DNA of 64,000 nt from Sulfurimonas sp. (GTDB taxonomy: Bacteria > Campylobacterota > Campylobacteria > Campylobacterales > Sulfurimonadaceae). Below are positions 7,671 through 16,847 of the stretch, in pieces. Location: assembly GCF_028713515.1 (NCBI RefSeq), contig NZ_JAQTOD010000001.1, positions 62,001 to 126,000 on the forward strand, given 5' to 3'. Position 1 is the first letter of the stretch. Every line of letters begins with the position of its first letter. A program made the position numbers and the translations under genes. The notes under the pieces are model-generated. The model did no database searches and was not told the origin of the DNA. It was given only the letters and a program-made list of their open reading frames with translations.

Positions 7671-8837
7671 TTAACTCTTTAAAAAACTCAAGCACTCGTT
7701 TACTATCTCTAGCTCCTCATCTGTTTTTATAACCATAATTTGGACTTTACTGTTTTTAGTTGAGATAATTTTTCCGTTTGAGCTGTTTGCGTATCCGTTT
7801 AGTTCAATCCCAAAACCAATATTCTCTAAAATTTTTTTTCTTACGATGGCGGAGTTCTCGCCAACTCCACCACTAAATACGATGGCATCTACGCTTCCCA
7901 AAAGTGCCATGTAGGCACCTATATATTTTTTTACTCGCCTGCTCATTATGTTCAGAGCTAATTTTGATTTTTCATCTTTGCTTGATACTATAGCTTTAAA
8001 ATCATTGGTTCCACAAATTCCTAAAACACCAGACTTCTTGTTTAAAATATTCTCCACCTCGTCAACACTGAGCCCTAGCTCTCTTTGCATATAAAAAACT
8101 ACTGCTGGGTCAATATCCCCACTTCTGCTTCCCATCACAAGCCCCTCCAGTGGTGTGAATCCCATAGAAGTATCTATGCTCACTCCTCCTTTTATCGCGC
8201 AGGCGCTTGAGCCATTTCCTAGATGAAGAGTTATGATATTTAGCTCTTTTATATCTCTTTTCATCTCTAGTGCACACAATCTACTTATGTATGAGTGAGA
8301 TGTTCCATGAAAACCATATTTCCTTATTTTATGTTTTTCGTACAGCTCATAATCTAGAGCGTAAAGATAGGCTTCCTCTGGCATTTTAGAGTGAAAGGCT
8401 GTATCAAAAACAGCTATCTGCTTAACTAGTGGAGCTTTTTTTCTTGTAACTAAAATACCTTCTAAATTTGCCCTGTTGTGAAGCGGTGCTAAGTGAATAA
8501 GTGTTTTTAGCTTTTCTATAACTTGCTCATCAATGAGCGTCGCGCTACAAAAATCCTCTCCTCCATGAACAACTCTATGTCCAATGGCATACAGAGATGA
8601 AAAATCAAGTAGCAACTCATAGGTTTTTAAAAGCTCTAATATCTGCTTAAGAGCTTCATGATGGTTTTTTATAACAGCATAATCCTTGGTTTTTTTGCCC
8701 TCAAAGCTCATAGTTATATCAGATCCAAGTGCACCAATGTTCTCAACGGTTACTTTAGCTAGAACACTTCTGCTTTTGGCTTCAAAGAGTTTAAATTTTA
8801 CCGAGGAGCTGCCTGCATTTATAACAGCTATTTTCAA
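7671..8837 (-). CDS. ackA: acetate kinase
   Basis: Acetate kinase converts acetyl phosphate and ADP to acetate and ATP, reversibly. The 388-residue length is normal. All family landmarks are present: NAGSSSVKFKLF at the N-terminus, GHRVVHGG, FDTAFH, HLGNGSSACAIKGG, SMGFTPLEGLVMGSRSGD and FSGGVGENS near the C-terminus. Its start overlaps the end of pta by 4 nt, so the two are translated together and interconvert acetyl-CoA and acetate. In an autotroph this may serve acetate assimilation as well as overflow. Confidence 0.97.
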   Translation of the reverse strand: MKIAVINAGSSSVKFKLFEAKSRSVLAKVTVENIGALGSDITMSFEGKKTKDYAVIKNHHEALKQILELLKTYELLLDFSSLYAIGHRVVHGGEDFCSATLIDEQVIEKLKTLIHLAPLHNRANLEGILVTRKKAPLVKQIAVFDTAFHSKMPEEAYLYALDYELYEKHKIRKYGFHGTSHSYISRLCALEMKRDIKELNIITLHLGNGSSACAIKGGVSIDTSMGFTPLEGLVMGSRSGDIDPAVVFYMQRELGLSVDEVENILNKKSGVLGICGTNDFKAIVSSKDEKSKLALNIMSRRVKKYIGAYMALLGSVDAIVFSGGVGENSAIVRKKILENIGFGIELNGYANSSNGKIISTKNSKVQIMVIKTDEELEIVNECLSFLKS

Positions 8838-10918
8838 TTTTTTTCTCCAGCTTGGATTGCTGTAATTGCAACTGTGTTTACTATATCTGAGACCAAACAG
8901 CCTCTACTTAAATCATTGATTGGTTTACGAAGCCCTTGTATGATTGGACCTATGGCTATGACATCGCTCGACCTCTGAACTGCTTTATATGTGTTATTTC
9001 CGGTATTTAAATCTGGAAATATAAATACATTTGCATCGCCTGCAACTTTTGAGTTTGGTAGCTTAACCTCTGCGACCGTTTTATCTATCGCTGCATCGTA
9101 CTGAATTGGTCCCTCAATAAGGAGGTTTGGATTTAATGATTTAACTATGTTTGTAGCAACTCTAACTTTATCAACATCGGCGCCCACTCCACTTTCTCCA
9201 GTTGAGTAGGAGAGCATTGCAACTCTTGGCGTTATGCCAAAGTATGAAGCTGTTTTTGCGCACGAGATGGCAATCTGAGCTAACTCTTGCGCATTTGGGT
9301 TTTGGTTTATGGCGCAATCTCCATATACTAAAACTTTTGTTTTTAGACACATAAAAAAAAGACTTGAGACTATTTTTACATCCTTGGTTGTTTTTATAAT
9401 CTGCAAAGCTGGTCTTATAGTATCAGCTGTTGAGTGTACTGCTCCACTGACCATTCCGTCTGCATAACCTAGATGGACCATCATAGTTGCAAAATAGTTA
9501 ACATGTATCATCGCATCTTGCGAAGCTTGAATGGTTAAGCCTTTCTCTTTTCTCATCTCATAAAAGATATCTACAAACTCCTTCATAAGAGGTGATTCTA
9601 GATGGTCTATTACGCTTGCACTACTTAAATCAAGTCCGAGTTTCATATATCGCTCTTTAAGTTCCGCTGGGTTTGCTAAAAAGATAACCTCTGCAACACC
9701 ACGGCGTAAGATTATCTCTGCAGCTCTTAAAATTCGCTCATCTGAACTCTCAGGAAGAACAACTCTTTTTTTATTTAGTCTTGCCATCTCAAAGAGTTTA
9801 TACTCAAACATCATAGGTGTTACAATATCATTTGAAGTAGTTGCTATTTTTTGCTCAATCGCTTTTATGTCAACGCTGGAGTTAAACAGACCTAAACTAA
9901 GCGATATTTTTCTGTGATTGTTTACTTTGAGCCTTGAGTTTATTGTAGATATTTTTTTTGCTGTCTCATAAATATCAGTTGAGACTGATAATATTGGTAG
10001 ATTAAAATCATCTAACCCATCTATGAGTTTTTTTATATTTGGATGAGTTTGAATATTAAAAGGGAAAATTATTCCACTTATATTCGGATATGTTTTTGAG
10101 TAGAGCGCGCCCAAAAGAGCTAGAATTATCTCTGAGCGATCAGCTGGAACTATAACTAAATCATTCTCTTGTATCTGCCCTAAAAAATTATCCAAGCCAA
10201 GAGCTGCCACTTTAAATGCCCCAACAACCCTTAAATTATCATTTTCTCTCATTATGACACTCTTTGCATTTAGTCCATCCATGATATCTTGAATAGTTAG
10301 CATATCTAGCTCTTCTATCTCCCTCAAAAGATAAATATTTGGGTATTTTTGTGCTAATTTTTCTTTTAGTTCATTGTATTTTTTATCATCAACTCTATTT
10401 ATAAAAGTAGCAAAATGTTCGCATCCATCGCAGTTTATATTTTTATTTTCTATCATAATGCTCTCATAAATATCATGGGCACTACTCCCTTTTGCGTTTA
10501 TAATATTTATATAAGAGGCTCCAAAATTTTGCGCAATTTTAAGATTTAAGTCATAGTTTATATTTGTACTTAAAAATGAACGCCTGATTCCCTCACAGAG
10601 TACAAAATCATATCTGCTCTCAACTCTTTTAAACTTCTCTATAAGTTCATTCATTAGCTCATTAACTCTGTTTGTTGCTATCATTGTCTCCGCATACTCT
10701 ATGTCACAACCATAACAATCTTCATACTCTATATTAAGATTATATTTCTCTAAAATAAAACTAATATCCCCATCAATAACATCTTTTTTTAATATAATGG
10801 GTCTGAAAAAAGCAACTCTATAAAGATTTCGTTTTAGAATCTCCATCATTCCCATACATATAAACAAAGAACCAGCATTTTTTTCTTGAGCAGATATATA
10901 AAGAGATTTTATTTTCAT
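8834..10918 (-). CDS. pta: phosphate acetyltransferase, long form
   Basis: The product has 694 residues: an N-terminal BioD-like/DRTGG regulatory part (about 1-340) and the C-terminal PTA_PTB catalytic domain (about 365-690). The catalytic domain is seen in LPESSDERILRAAEIILRRG, HSTADTIRPALQIIKT and GPIQYDAAID. It transfers acetyl between CoA and phosphate. The N-terminal P-loop region (AQEKNAGSLFICMGMM) is looser than the Gly-Lys-rich loop in typical long Pta proteins, so nucleotide binding there may be lost. It is the first gene of the pta-ackA pair and diverges from the small lipoprotein gene; their promoters share about 90 nt. Confidence 0.95.
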   Translation of the reverse strand: MKIKSLYISAQEKNAGSLFICMGMMEILKRNLYRVAFFRPIILKKDVIDGDISFILEKYNLNIEYEDCYGCDIEYAETMIATNRVNELMNELIEKFKRVESRYDFVLCEGIRRSFLSTNINYDLNLKIAQNFGASYINIINAKGSSAHDIYESIMIENKNINCDGCEHFATFINRVDDKKYNELKEKLAQKYPNIYLLREIEELDMLTIQDIMDGLNAKSVIMRENDNLRVVGAFKVAALGLDNFLGQIQENDLVIVPADRSEIILALLGALYSKTYPNISGIIFPFNIQTHPNIKKLIDGLDDFNLPILSVSTDIYETAKKISTINSRLKVNNHRKISLSLGLFNSSVDIKAIEQKIATTSNDIVTPMMFEYKLFEMARLNKKRVVLPESSDERILRAAEIILRRGVAEVIFLANPAELKERYMKLGLDLSSASVIDHLESPLMKEFVDIFYEMRKEKGLTIQASQDAMIHVNYFATMMVHLGYADGMVSGAVHSTADTIRPALQIIKTTKDVKIVSSLFFMCLKTKVLVYGDCAINQNPNAQELAQIAISCAKTASYFGITPRVAMLSYSTGESGVGADVDKVRVATNIVKSLNPNLLIEGPIQYDAAIDKTVAEVKLPNSKVAGDANVFIFPDLNTGNNTYKAVQRSSDVIAIGPIIQGLRKPINDLSRGCLVSDIVNTVAITAIQAGEKN

Positions 10919-10960
10919 ATTTCATCCATATTTTTAAAGTTTTTAATAATACCAATCCAA

Positions 10961-10988
10961 TTGTTAAAAAAGAGTGTCATGCTATAAT
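10961..10988 (+). promoter_or_regulatory. sigma70-type promoter of the small lipoprotein gene
   Basis: TTGTTA (10961-10966), 16 nt, then TATAAT (10983-10988) with the extended TG. Predicted transcription begins near 10995, leaving a leader of only about 10 nt containing AAGGA (10997-11000) ahead of ATG 11006. Confidence 0.5.
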
Positions 10989-11005
10989 TTCAAAAAAGGA
11001 TGTTT

Positions 11006-11179
11006 ATGAAAAATTTGATATTTGTGCTCTCTTTGTTGTTTATGCTTAACGGATGCTCTGCAAAAGAGTTTAATGCAGGGGTTGATAGTGTTACAAATGA
11101 CATCTCAACCGCATTTAATAATGCAAAGGATGATGGTTCAAAAAGTACCAGTCAAAAAGATAACAATTTAAGTAAATAG
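11006..11179 (+). CDS. small lipoprotein, 57 aa
   Basis: ATG 11006 opens a 57-residue frame with a textbook lipoprotein signal: MKNLIFVLSLLFML, then the lipobox LNGC with Cys at residue 17. The mature part (about 40 residues) is hydrophilic, Asp/Asn/Ser/Lys-rich and probably flexible; it resembles entericidin-type or other tiny envelope lipoproteins only in size. AAGGA sits 5 nt upstream and a good promoter precedes it. It lies alone between divergent pta and the 3' end of the chemotaxis operon. The function is unknown. Confidence 0.8.
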   Translation: MKNLIFVLSLLFMLNGCSAKEFNAGVDSVTNDISTAFNNAKDDGSKSTSQKDNNLSK

Positions 11180-11265
11180 TAGTTTGCTGTAATCTCCATG
11201 ATAGCTAACCAAAAACAGAAATTATGACTGATTTTGGTGTGTTTTATGGTTTGTGGATTTGCTAT

Positions 11266-12288
11266 TTAGAGTAACTTAAGAATTCCATTGGCAATCTCTT
11301 TTAGTGATAGTTGTTTTTCTACTGCGCCAAGATCATATGCTACTTTTGGCATTCCGTACACAACACAGCTTGCCTCGTCTTGTCCAATTGTTCTTGCCCC
11401 AGCATTTCGCATGGCTAACAATCCTCGAGCGCCATCTCCGCCCATCCCTGTTAAAATAACACCAATAGCATTTGCACCAACAATTTTTGACACCGAACCA
11501 AAGAGAACATCAACTGAAGGTCGATGACCGGAAACTTTATCCCCAGTCCCAATTTCAACATAATAACGAGATCCTGAACGACGAACTACCATGTGATAAT
11601 CTCCTGGAGCAATAAGGGCTACTCCTGGAGTAATGGAATCACCATTGCGTGCTTCACGAATTTCCATGGCGCATACGCTATTTAGTCTCTCTGCAAAAGG
11701 ACCAGTAAAATTAGCAGGCATATGCTGAACTATAACTATACCGGGAGCATTTCTTGGTAACCCCATCAATAAATCCTTAAGTGCTTCTGTTCCACCCGTT
11801 GATGCCCCGATAGCTAGAATTTTATTGGTGGTTTCAGCCAGTGATGTTGTGTTTGCCTGTCTAGTGTTCTCTAGTTCACGCTTGTGTACTTTTATCTTTG
11901 CTGCAATTTTAACTTTTGCAAGCAACTCATCACGCATTTCGCTCTTACCATCATAAATATTAGAATGAGGTTTAGGAACAAAATCTACTGCACCAGACTC
12001 AAGTGCTTCTAGCGTTGTTTTGGCACCATTTTGAGTTAAAGAAGATACCATAATTACTGGAACCGGCATATAGTGCATCAAGCGTTTTAGGAATGTGATT
12101 CCATCCATACGAGGCATCTCGACATCTAAGCAGACAACATCTGGACGAAGCTCCAATATTTTATCACGAGCAATATATGCGTCATAGGCAACCCCAACTA
12201 CCTCAATAGCTGGATCTGATTCCAAAATATCACGCAAAACAGCTCTTGCTGTAGCACTATCGTCGACAATTAATACTTTTATAGCCAT
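11266..12288 (-). CDS. cheB: chemotaxis protein-glutamate methylesterase/deamidase CheB
   Basis: A receiver domain (phospho-acceptor D55 in CLDVEMPRMDG) is joined by a linker to the CheB methylesterase domain with catalytic S163 (GASTGGTEA), H189 (VQHMPANF) and D285 (GMGGDGARG). It removes methyl groups from chemoreceptors when phosphorylated by CheA, giving adaptation. The 340-residue length is standard. It is the last gene of the chemotaxis operon, 10 nt after cheD. In several Campylobacterota I recall CheB lacking the receiver domain; here it is complete. Confidence 0.97.
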   Translation of the reverse strand: MAIKVLIVDDSATARAVLRDILESDPAIEVVGVAYDAYIARDKILELRPDVVCLDVEMPRMDGITFLKRLMHYMPVPVIMVSSLTQNGAKTTLEALESGAVDFVPKPHSNIYDGKSEMRDELLAKVKIAAKIKVHKRELENTRQANTTSLAETTNKILAIGASTGGTEALKDLLMGLPRNAPGIVIVQHMPANFTGPFAERLNSVCAMEIREARNGDSITPGVALIAPGDYHMVVRRSGSRYYVEIGTGDKVSGHRPSVDVLFGSVSKIVGANAIGVILTGMGGDGARGLLAMRNAGARTIGQDEASCVVYGMPKVAYDLGAVEKQLSLKEIANGILKLL

Positions 12289-12298
12289 ATTTATAATC

Positions 12299-12772
12299 TC
12301 AACTATTCATAATGCGAGAAGCATATTTCAACAACACTTTGCCATGCTCACAATTCATCTGAATTTTTCTACCATTTAATCCACCAACATCTTCAGCAAC
12401 AATTCTAATTTTGTACTCTTTTAGTATTTCTCTTGCCACTAAAATATTTTTTTCTCCAATCATCATCGTATCGGAAGTGTAAATATTCATGGATGCTCCT
12501 CCAAAAATTTTAGCCTCCATGTTTTTAATGTCTGAACCATGCTCCAGCATTGCTTCAATTAGCTTTGGAATCGAGATATTGCCAAATCTAGGAGATTGTA
12601 AGCCATTGTTATTCCAAAAAGGGAGCAGATAGTGATTCATTCCTCCTATACCTAATTTAGTATCATGCAAACAGACAGCTACGCATGAGCCAAGTACAGT
12701 CGAGATTGCTACTGGTCCATAATCTGTATGTATTTGGCCGACATGAATGAAAGTTGAATTTCCTTGAATCAT
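12299..12772 (-). CDS. cheD: chemoreceptor glutamine deamidase CheD
   Basis: CheD converts receptor glutamines to glutamates and can bind CheC or receptors. The family active-site pattern is present: LGSCV with Cys30 and GGMNHYLLP with His47. The 157-residue length is typical. Its start overlaps the final base of the pseudokinase gene, so the two are coupled. No CheC or CheX phosphatase gene is nearby, so CheD probably works here directly on receptors. Confidence 0.95.
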   Translation of the reverse strand: MIQGNSTFIHVGQIHTDYGPVAISTVLGSCVAVCLHDTKLGIGGMNHYLLPFWNNNGLQSPRFGNISIPKLIEAMLEHGSDIKNMEAKIFGGASMNIYTSDTMMIGEKNILVAREILKEYKIRIVAEDVGGLNGRKIQMNCEHGKVLLKYASRIMNS

Positions 12773-13614
12773 CAGAGTTCAAGTGCGTTATCAAAAGATT
12801 CAAAAAGAAACTCATTTGAGCCATAGGCTTCAAAGTCTGCTGATTTTGTCTCTAATGGAAGCACCACTACGAAAGTAACTGTATTGTCGCCTACTACATA
12901 ATCAATTTTTCCATCAAATCGTTCGCATAGTTCGCGGACGACACTTAAGCCAACTCCCAATCCATGTATGCCTTTAAGATCATGAGCAAAACGAGTAAAA
13001 ACCTGTGCTTTATGTTTAACATTTGGCTCTTTACCATAGTTTTTAACAGAAATATTTAGCTTATTTTCATCTTTTTGTTCTATAGTAACTTCTATTGTTG
13101 TGTCTGCATCACCATAAACACATGCGTTTGCTATCAAATTTTTTAAGATTAAATGTAATTTTTGAGCATCAGCAACGACTCTCTGTTTGAGATGATTATC
13201 TACTTTTAACTTAATATTTTTCTCTATCATACGAAATTTAAGTGATTTTGACACCTCTTTAATTAAATCTTCTAGATTAACGAGCGAGTACGATATTTCG
13301 AGTTCACCACTCTCTATCTCAGTTGCAGCAACAAGATTTTGAATATGAAAGTCAAGATGGAGTGCCTCATCTTCAATTGTATCAATAAGATCTTGACGCG
13401 GTTGAGTAGACTGTTTTGCTAAATGTGGAATAAGACCAAGCAGGGCGGTCATTGGATTATTTAGCTCATTTGCAATCAAAGATAAAAAGCGTGTTTTTGC
13501 CTTTTCGCTATCAATTATCTGCTTATTTAAATCTAACACCTTACGGCTTAAAAAGGCTACTTCACCACATATGTCATTGCAAATTTCTGCTCTATTTTCA
13601 ATAATCTGAGCCAT
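12772..13614 (-). CDS. HATPase-domain protein resembling a histidine kinase but lacking the phospho-acceptor His
   Basis: This 280-residue soluble protein has a coiled N-terminus (1-40), a HisKA-like helix pair (40-105) and an HATPase_c domain (145-260). The H-box reads IANELNNP, where Asn49 occupies the place of the phosphorylated histidine in SHELRTP. The codon is AAT (plus-strand 13468-13470). The N-box NLIANA and the G2 box GLGVGLSVV are kept, but the G1 box normally DxGxGI reads NYGKEPN. It has no sensor or membrane domain. It sits between cheR and cheD, overlapping cheD, so its role should be tied to chemotaxis, perhaps as a scaffold or a phosphatase-type partner of CheY or CheB. That role is inference. 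Confidence 0.85.
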   Translation of the reverse strand: MAQIIENRAEICNDICGEVAFLSRKVLDLNKQIIDSEKAKTRFLSLIANELNNPMTALLGLIPHLAKQSTQPRQDLIDTIEDEALHLDFHIQNLVAATEIESGELEISYSLVNLEDLIKEVSKSLKFRMIEKNIKLKVDNHLKQRVVADAQKLHLILKNLIANACVYGDADTTIEVTIEQKDENKLNISVKNYGKEPNVKHKAQVFTRFAHDLKGIHGLGVGLSVVRELCERFDGKIDYVVGDNTVTFVVVLPLETKSADFEAYGSNEFLFESFDNALEL

Positions 13615-13631
13615 CTTTTTCCTTTTTAATT

Positions 13632-14468
13632 TTATAATCGTTGATAAATGGAAGAACCAATTAGTTTGAGTGATTCTCTATGTGTTGTTAATGACTCAGA
13701 GCTACCAAAAAAGAGTGGTGCACCCTTAGGCAGAACCGTCGTAAAGCGTCTAATGACTTCAAGACGGGTTATATCGTCAAAATAAATCATGACATTTCTA
13801 CAAAAAATCATATCAAAATGATTTTTAAAAATAAACCTATCTGTTACAAGATTGTAGGTGCGAAACATAACTTTTTCTCTAAGAGAAGGAACTATTTGAT
13901 AATGGGCGATATTGTTTATGCGTATTTTTTCAAATGCATGAATAACAGTATTTTTGGGGAGTGCTTCAACTTGAGTGGCGTCATATATTCCAGAAATAGC
14001 CTTTTTTAGTACCTTTTCAGAGATATCAGTTGCAATAATCTTAATATCCCAACTCTCAAAATCTTTTAAATGCTGCTGCAGAAACATTAAAATAGTATAT
14101 GGCTCTTCTCCGCTAGAGCACCCAGCTGACCAGATACGAATCTTTTTTTCACGCTTTGCACTTATCATTTGAGGTAGATATGTCTCAAGCCATTTCCATT
14201 GAGCAGTTTCACGAAAAAATGAAGTTACATTTGTAGAGATTGCGCTTACAAATAAGGCAAGCTCATCCCCAGATTGATCGTGTACTAAATAGTCATAATA
14301 GGCTCTAAAATTATCAAAACCTAGTTGACGAAGACGCTTGTTCAGTCGTCCCTTAACAAGTGTACTTTTTTGATCCGATAAGGCAATGCCCACTTTTTCG
14401 TAGATATAGTCACGAAATAGATTAAACTCTTTAGGGCTAAGATCAATATCGTTCATATTATGATTCAA
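13632..14468 (-). CDS. cheR: chemotaxis protein methyltransferase CheR
   Basis: CheR methylates receptor glutamates using S-adenosylmethionine. This 278-residue protein has the N-terminal helical domain (LSPKEFNLFRDYIYEKVGI) and the methyltransferase domain with the SAM loop WSAGCSSGEEPY and the motif FDMIFCRNVMIYF. Its ATG overlaps the end of cheA by 11 nt. It is fused to no extra domain. It works with CheB and CheD encoded downstream for adaptation. Confidence 0.97.
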   Translation of the reverse strand: MNHNMNDIDLSPKEFNLFRDYIYEKVGIALSDQKSTLVKGRLNKRLRQLGFDNFRAYYDYLVHDQSGDELALFVSAISTNVTSFFRETAQWKWLETYLPQMISAKREKKIRIWSAGCSSGEEPYTILMFLQQHLKDFESWDIKIIATDISEKVLKKAISGIYDATQVEALPKNTVIHAFEKIRINNIAHYQIVPSLREKVMFRTYNLVTDRFIFKNHFDMIFCRNVMIYFDDITRLEVIRRFTTVLPKGAPLFFGSSESLTTHRESLKLIGSSIYQRL

Positions 14469-16590
14469 ATACTGGACACAACTCGTCTACATTTAAAATC
14501 AGAGCAATATCTCCATTTCCCAAGATTGCTCCACCAGTAATTTCTTTAAGTTTAGATAAAGATTGCCCAAGCGTTTTGATAACTACCTGCTGTCTACCTA
14601 GCAACTCATCAACCATAATTGCTACTCTTCCAGCTCCCGTCTCCACACACACTAAAATCCCTTCCCAAGGCTCTATTCGCTTTACATCAAGAGCAAAAAC
14701 ATCACTTAAGCGAATGACTGGTATATGCTGAGCACGCATACTTACAAATTCACCTTTTCCTTTAAGAGAGTGAACAATCTCTTTATCTGGTCTAAAGGAT
14801 TCTACTACGCTAAGAGTTGGAATAATGTAAATTTCCCCAGCAGTTCGTACAAGCATGCCATCGATAATTGCTAATGTTAGTGGAAGAACCATAGAAAAAA
14901 CTGTTCCCTCACCCTCTTTGGAATCAACTTCAATTTTTCCGCGCAGTTTTTCAATCGAGGTTTTAACGACATCCAAGCCAACTCCTCGTCCAGAGAGATC
15001 ACTGATTGTATCTGCTGTTGAAAACCCTGGCTGCATTAAAAGTGCAAAAATCTGACTATCCGTAAGATTTTCATCTCCTGTTACAACTCCGCGTTCAATC
15101 GCTTTTTGTAGTACTTTTTCTTTATTGATTCCTCTTCCATCATCGCTAACGCTAATTACGATACTGCCACTTTTATGAAAAGCGCGTAGGGTAATGGTTC
15201 CCTCGGTCTTTTTCCCTACACTCAATCTCTCAGCTGCATCAGCTTCTAGTCCATGGTCTATGGCATTACGGATAATGTGTATAAGTGGATCCGAGAGGCT
15301 ATCAATCATAGTTTTGTCAATTTCTGTCTCTTCTCCTACGACAATTAGACGAAGCTCTTTGCCAGTTTTTTTAGATGTATCTCTGACGACCCGCTTCATC
15401 TTGTCAAATGTGTCGCGGATAGCAACCATTCGAAGACTCATAACTCTGTCTTGTATCTTTTTTGTGATTTTTGAGAGAGTCTCGATCGCTCTGCTAATAG
15501 ACTCATCTTCAATAGCGCGAATTTTTTCGTTTTGAGCAACGAAGTTCTGAGCAATAACTAGTTCGCCTACTGAATCAAATAGTTCATCAAGCTTAATGGT
15601 ATCAATACGGATAGTTGATTTCGTAGTTAGTGCACTTGATGATGAGGTTTCTGTTGGCTCTCTTCTATCATCTTTCCTTCTATCGCTTCCTTTTCTTGCA
15701 TCAACAATATTTGGTTTTTCTGGAGCAATATCTCTCTCTTTAATGACTCCAGTAATACTAGGTTCAACTAAAGTAATCAAATACTCATTCTCAAATAAAA
15801 ACTCAAAATATTCAGTGACTTCTTCAAGCGATTGAGAAGTTAATACAACAATACTGACATTTAAAATCTTATTCTCTTCACTTAAAAAATTATCTAAAGT
15901 TCCAATAGATTCCATGTTAAAAAAGCTATCAAGAGAAGCCGCTTTTTCTTTTAGCAGATGTAAAAATATAAGATGATCAAAACCTCGCTTATATGAATCA
16001 CTATCTAGCGTTAAGTTTATAAGGTATAAATTTAGTCCATCTTCTTGGGAAATCTGTTTTGTTTTAATACAGTTTGTTACAGTCTTACTAACTTCTTCTT
16101 GGCAGCCCAATCCAAACTCTGCCGCTAAATCACTCATCGATATGGCATCAATTGTTGGTTCAACACCGCTCATTTGTGGCACTGTAACTACTGTTTTATT
16201 GGTTTTAATTGCAATAAGATCTTTGATTTTCCCCAAATATTCACCATAGCCACCAGGTAATGTCTCAACTTCATCCAGTTCACATATCATGACTTCTTTA
16301 ACCACATCAACACTACCTACAAAAAGATCAAGATAGTGTTCTTCAATCTCGTCCCTAGTTGTACGATAGTAATCCAGCAAATCCTCAAAATGGTGTACAA
16401 ATTCACCAAGTCGTGTAAATCCAAAAGCATTGGAGTTCCCTTTGAGGGTATGAACACCACGAAAAATTTCATTTAGCAGATTAAAATCACTAGAATCTTC
16501 CTCAAAGCGGAGTATATCTACATCTAGTTTTTCAATAATTTCACCAGCTTCTTCTATAAAAATAGCTTTGACTTGTTCTTTTTTAGTCAT
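14458..16590 (-). CDS. cheA: chemotaxis histidine kinase CheA
   Basis: This 710-residue kinase has an HPt domain with phospho-His47 (VHTLKGNSNAFGF), a P2-like segment (about 175-290), a charged linker, P3 dimerisation, the ATPase domain (N-box IIRNAIDHGLE, G1 SDDGRGI, G2 GRGVGLDVV) and a C-terminal CheW-like P5 domain. ATG 16590 is chosen over the in-frame ATG 16614: it begins the HPt domain directly, has a GGATG-type site just upstream and overlaps the STAS gene by 8 nt. There is no C-terminal receiver domain, unlike the CheAY fusion of C. jejuni and H. pylori; cheY is separate at the head of the operon. Confidence 0.96.
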   Translation of the reverse strand: MTKKEQVKAIFIEEAGEIIEKLDVDILRFEEDSSDFNLLNEIFRGVHTLKGNSNAFGFTRLGEFVHHFEDLLDYYRTTRDEIEEHYLDLFVGSVDVVKEVMICELDEVETLPGGYGEYLGKIKDLIAIKTNKTVVTVPQMSGVEPTIDAISMSDLAAEFGLGCQEEVSKTVTNCIKTKQISQEDGLNLYLINLTLDSDSYKRGFDHLIFLHLLKEKAASLDSFFNMESIGTLDNFLSEENKILNVSIVVLTSQSLEEVTEYFEFLFENEYLITLVEPSITGVIKERDIAPEKPNIVDARKGSDRRKDDRREPTETSSSSALTTKSTIRIDTIKLDELFDSVGELVIAQNFVAQNEKIRAIEDESISRAIETLSKITKKIQDRVMSLRMVAIRDTFDKMKRVVRDTSKKTGKELRLIVVGEETEIDKTMIDSLSDPLIHIIRNAIDHGLEADAAERLSVGKKTEGTITLRAFHKSGSIVISVSDDGRGINKEKVLQKAIERGVVTGDENLTDSQIFALLMQPGFSTADTISDLSGRGVGLDVVKTSIEKLRGKIEVDSKEGEGTVFSMVLPLTLAIIDGMLVRTAGEIYIIPTLSVVESFRPDKEIVHSLKGKGEFVSMRAQHIPVIRLSDVFALDVKRIEPWEGILVCVETGAGRVAIMVDELLGRQQVVIKTLGQSLSKLKEITGGAILGNGDIALILNVDELCPVFES

Positions 16591-16846
16591 GGCACATCCA
16601 ATGTATCGAGCCATAAGCGCTCGAGTTGCTCATCCCTTGTTCAAGAAAGGGGATTTTTAGCTCTGGCTTAGTTCGCTTAAGGCTTACTAAAAGAGCTAAG
16701 AGGGCACTACTTTTGAGAGTGGTTCCCTCTTCTACTGCAATCAATTCGATGTATTCTAATCGAGAACGAACAAAATGTTCAAATTCTCGAATCTCCTCCA
16801 TCGACATATCCAGCTCAATAGTGAGCTCATCACCGTTAAATTCCAT
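16583..16846 (-). CDS. small STAS-like protein in the chemotaxis operon
   Basis: This 87-residue protein sits between the operon's chemoreceptor gene (1 nt gap) and cheA (8 nt overlap). It shows a STAS-like pattern: short strands (ELTIELDMSM), a helix with FEHFVRSRL, a strand YIELIAVEEG, then TTLKSSALLALLVSLKRTKP resembling the loop and helix that carry the regulatory Ser/Thr in anti-sigma antagonists. STAS proteins mediate switchable protein binding. Its position suggests a link to CheA, but I know of no defined role. The fold call is moderate because the domain is short. Confidence 0.7.
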   Translation of the reverse strand: MEFNGDELTIELDMSMEEIREFEHFVRSRLEYIELIAVEEGTTLKSSALLALLVSLKRTKPELKIPFLEQGMSNSSAYGSIHWMCHD

Positions 16847-16847
16847 A

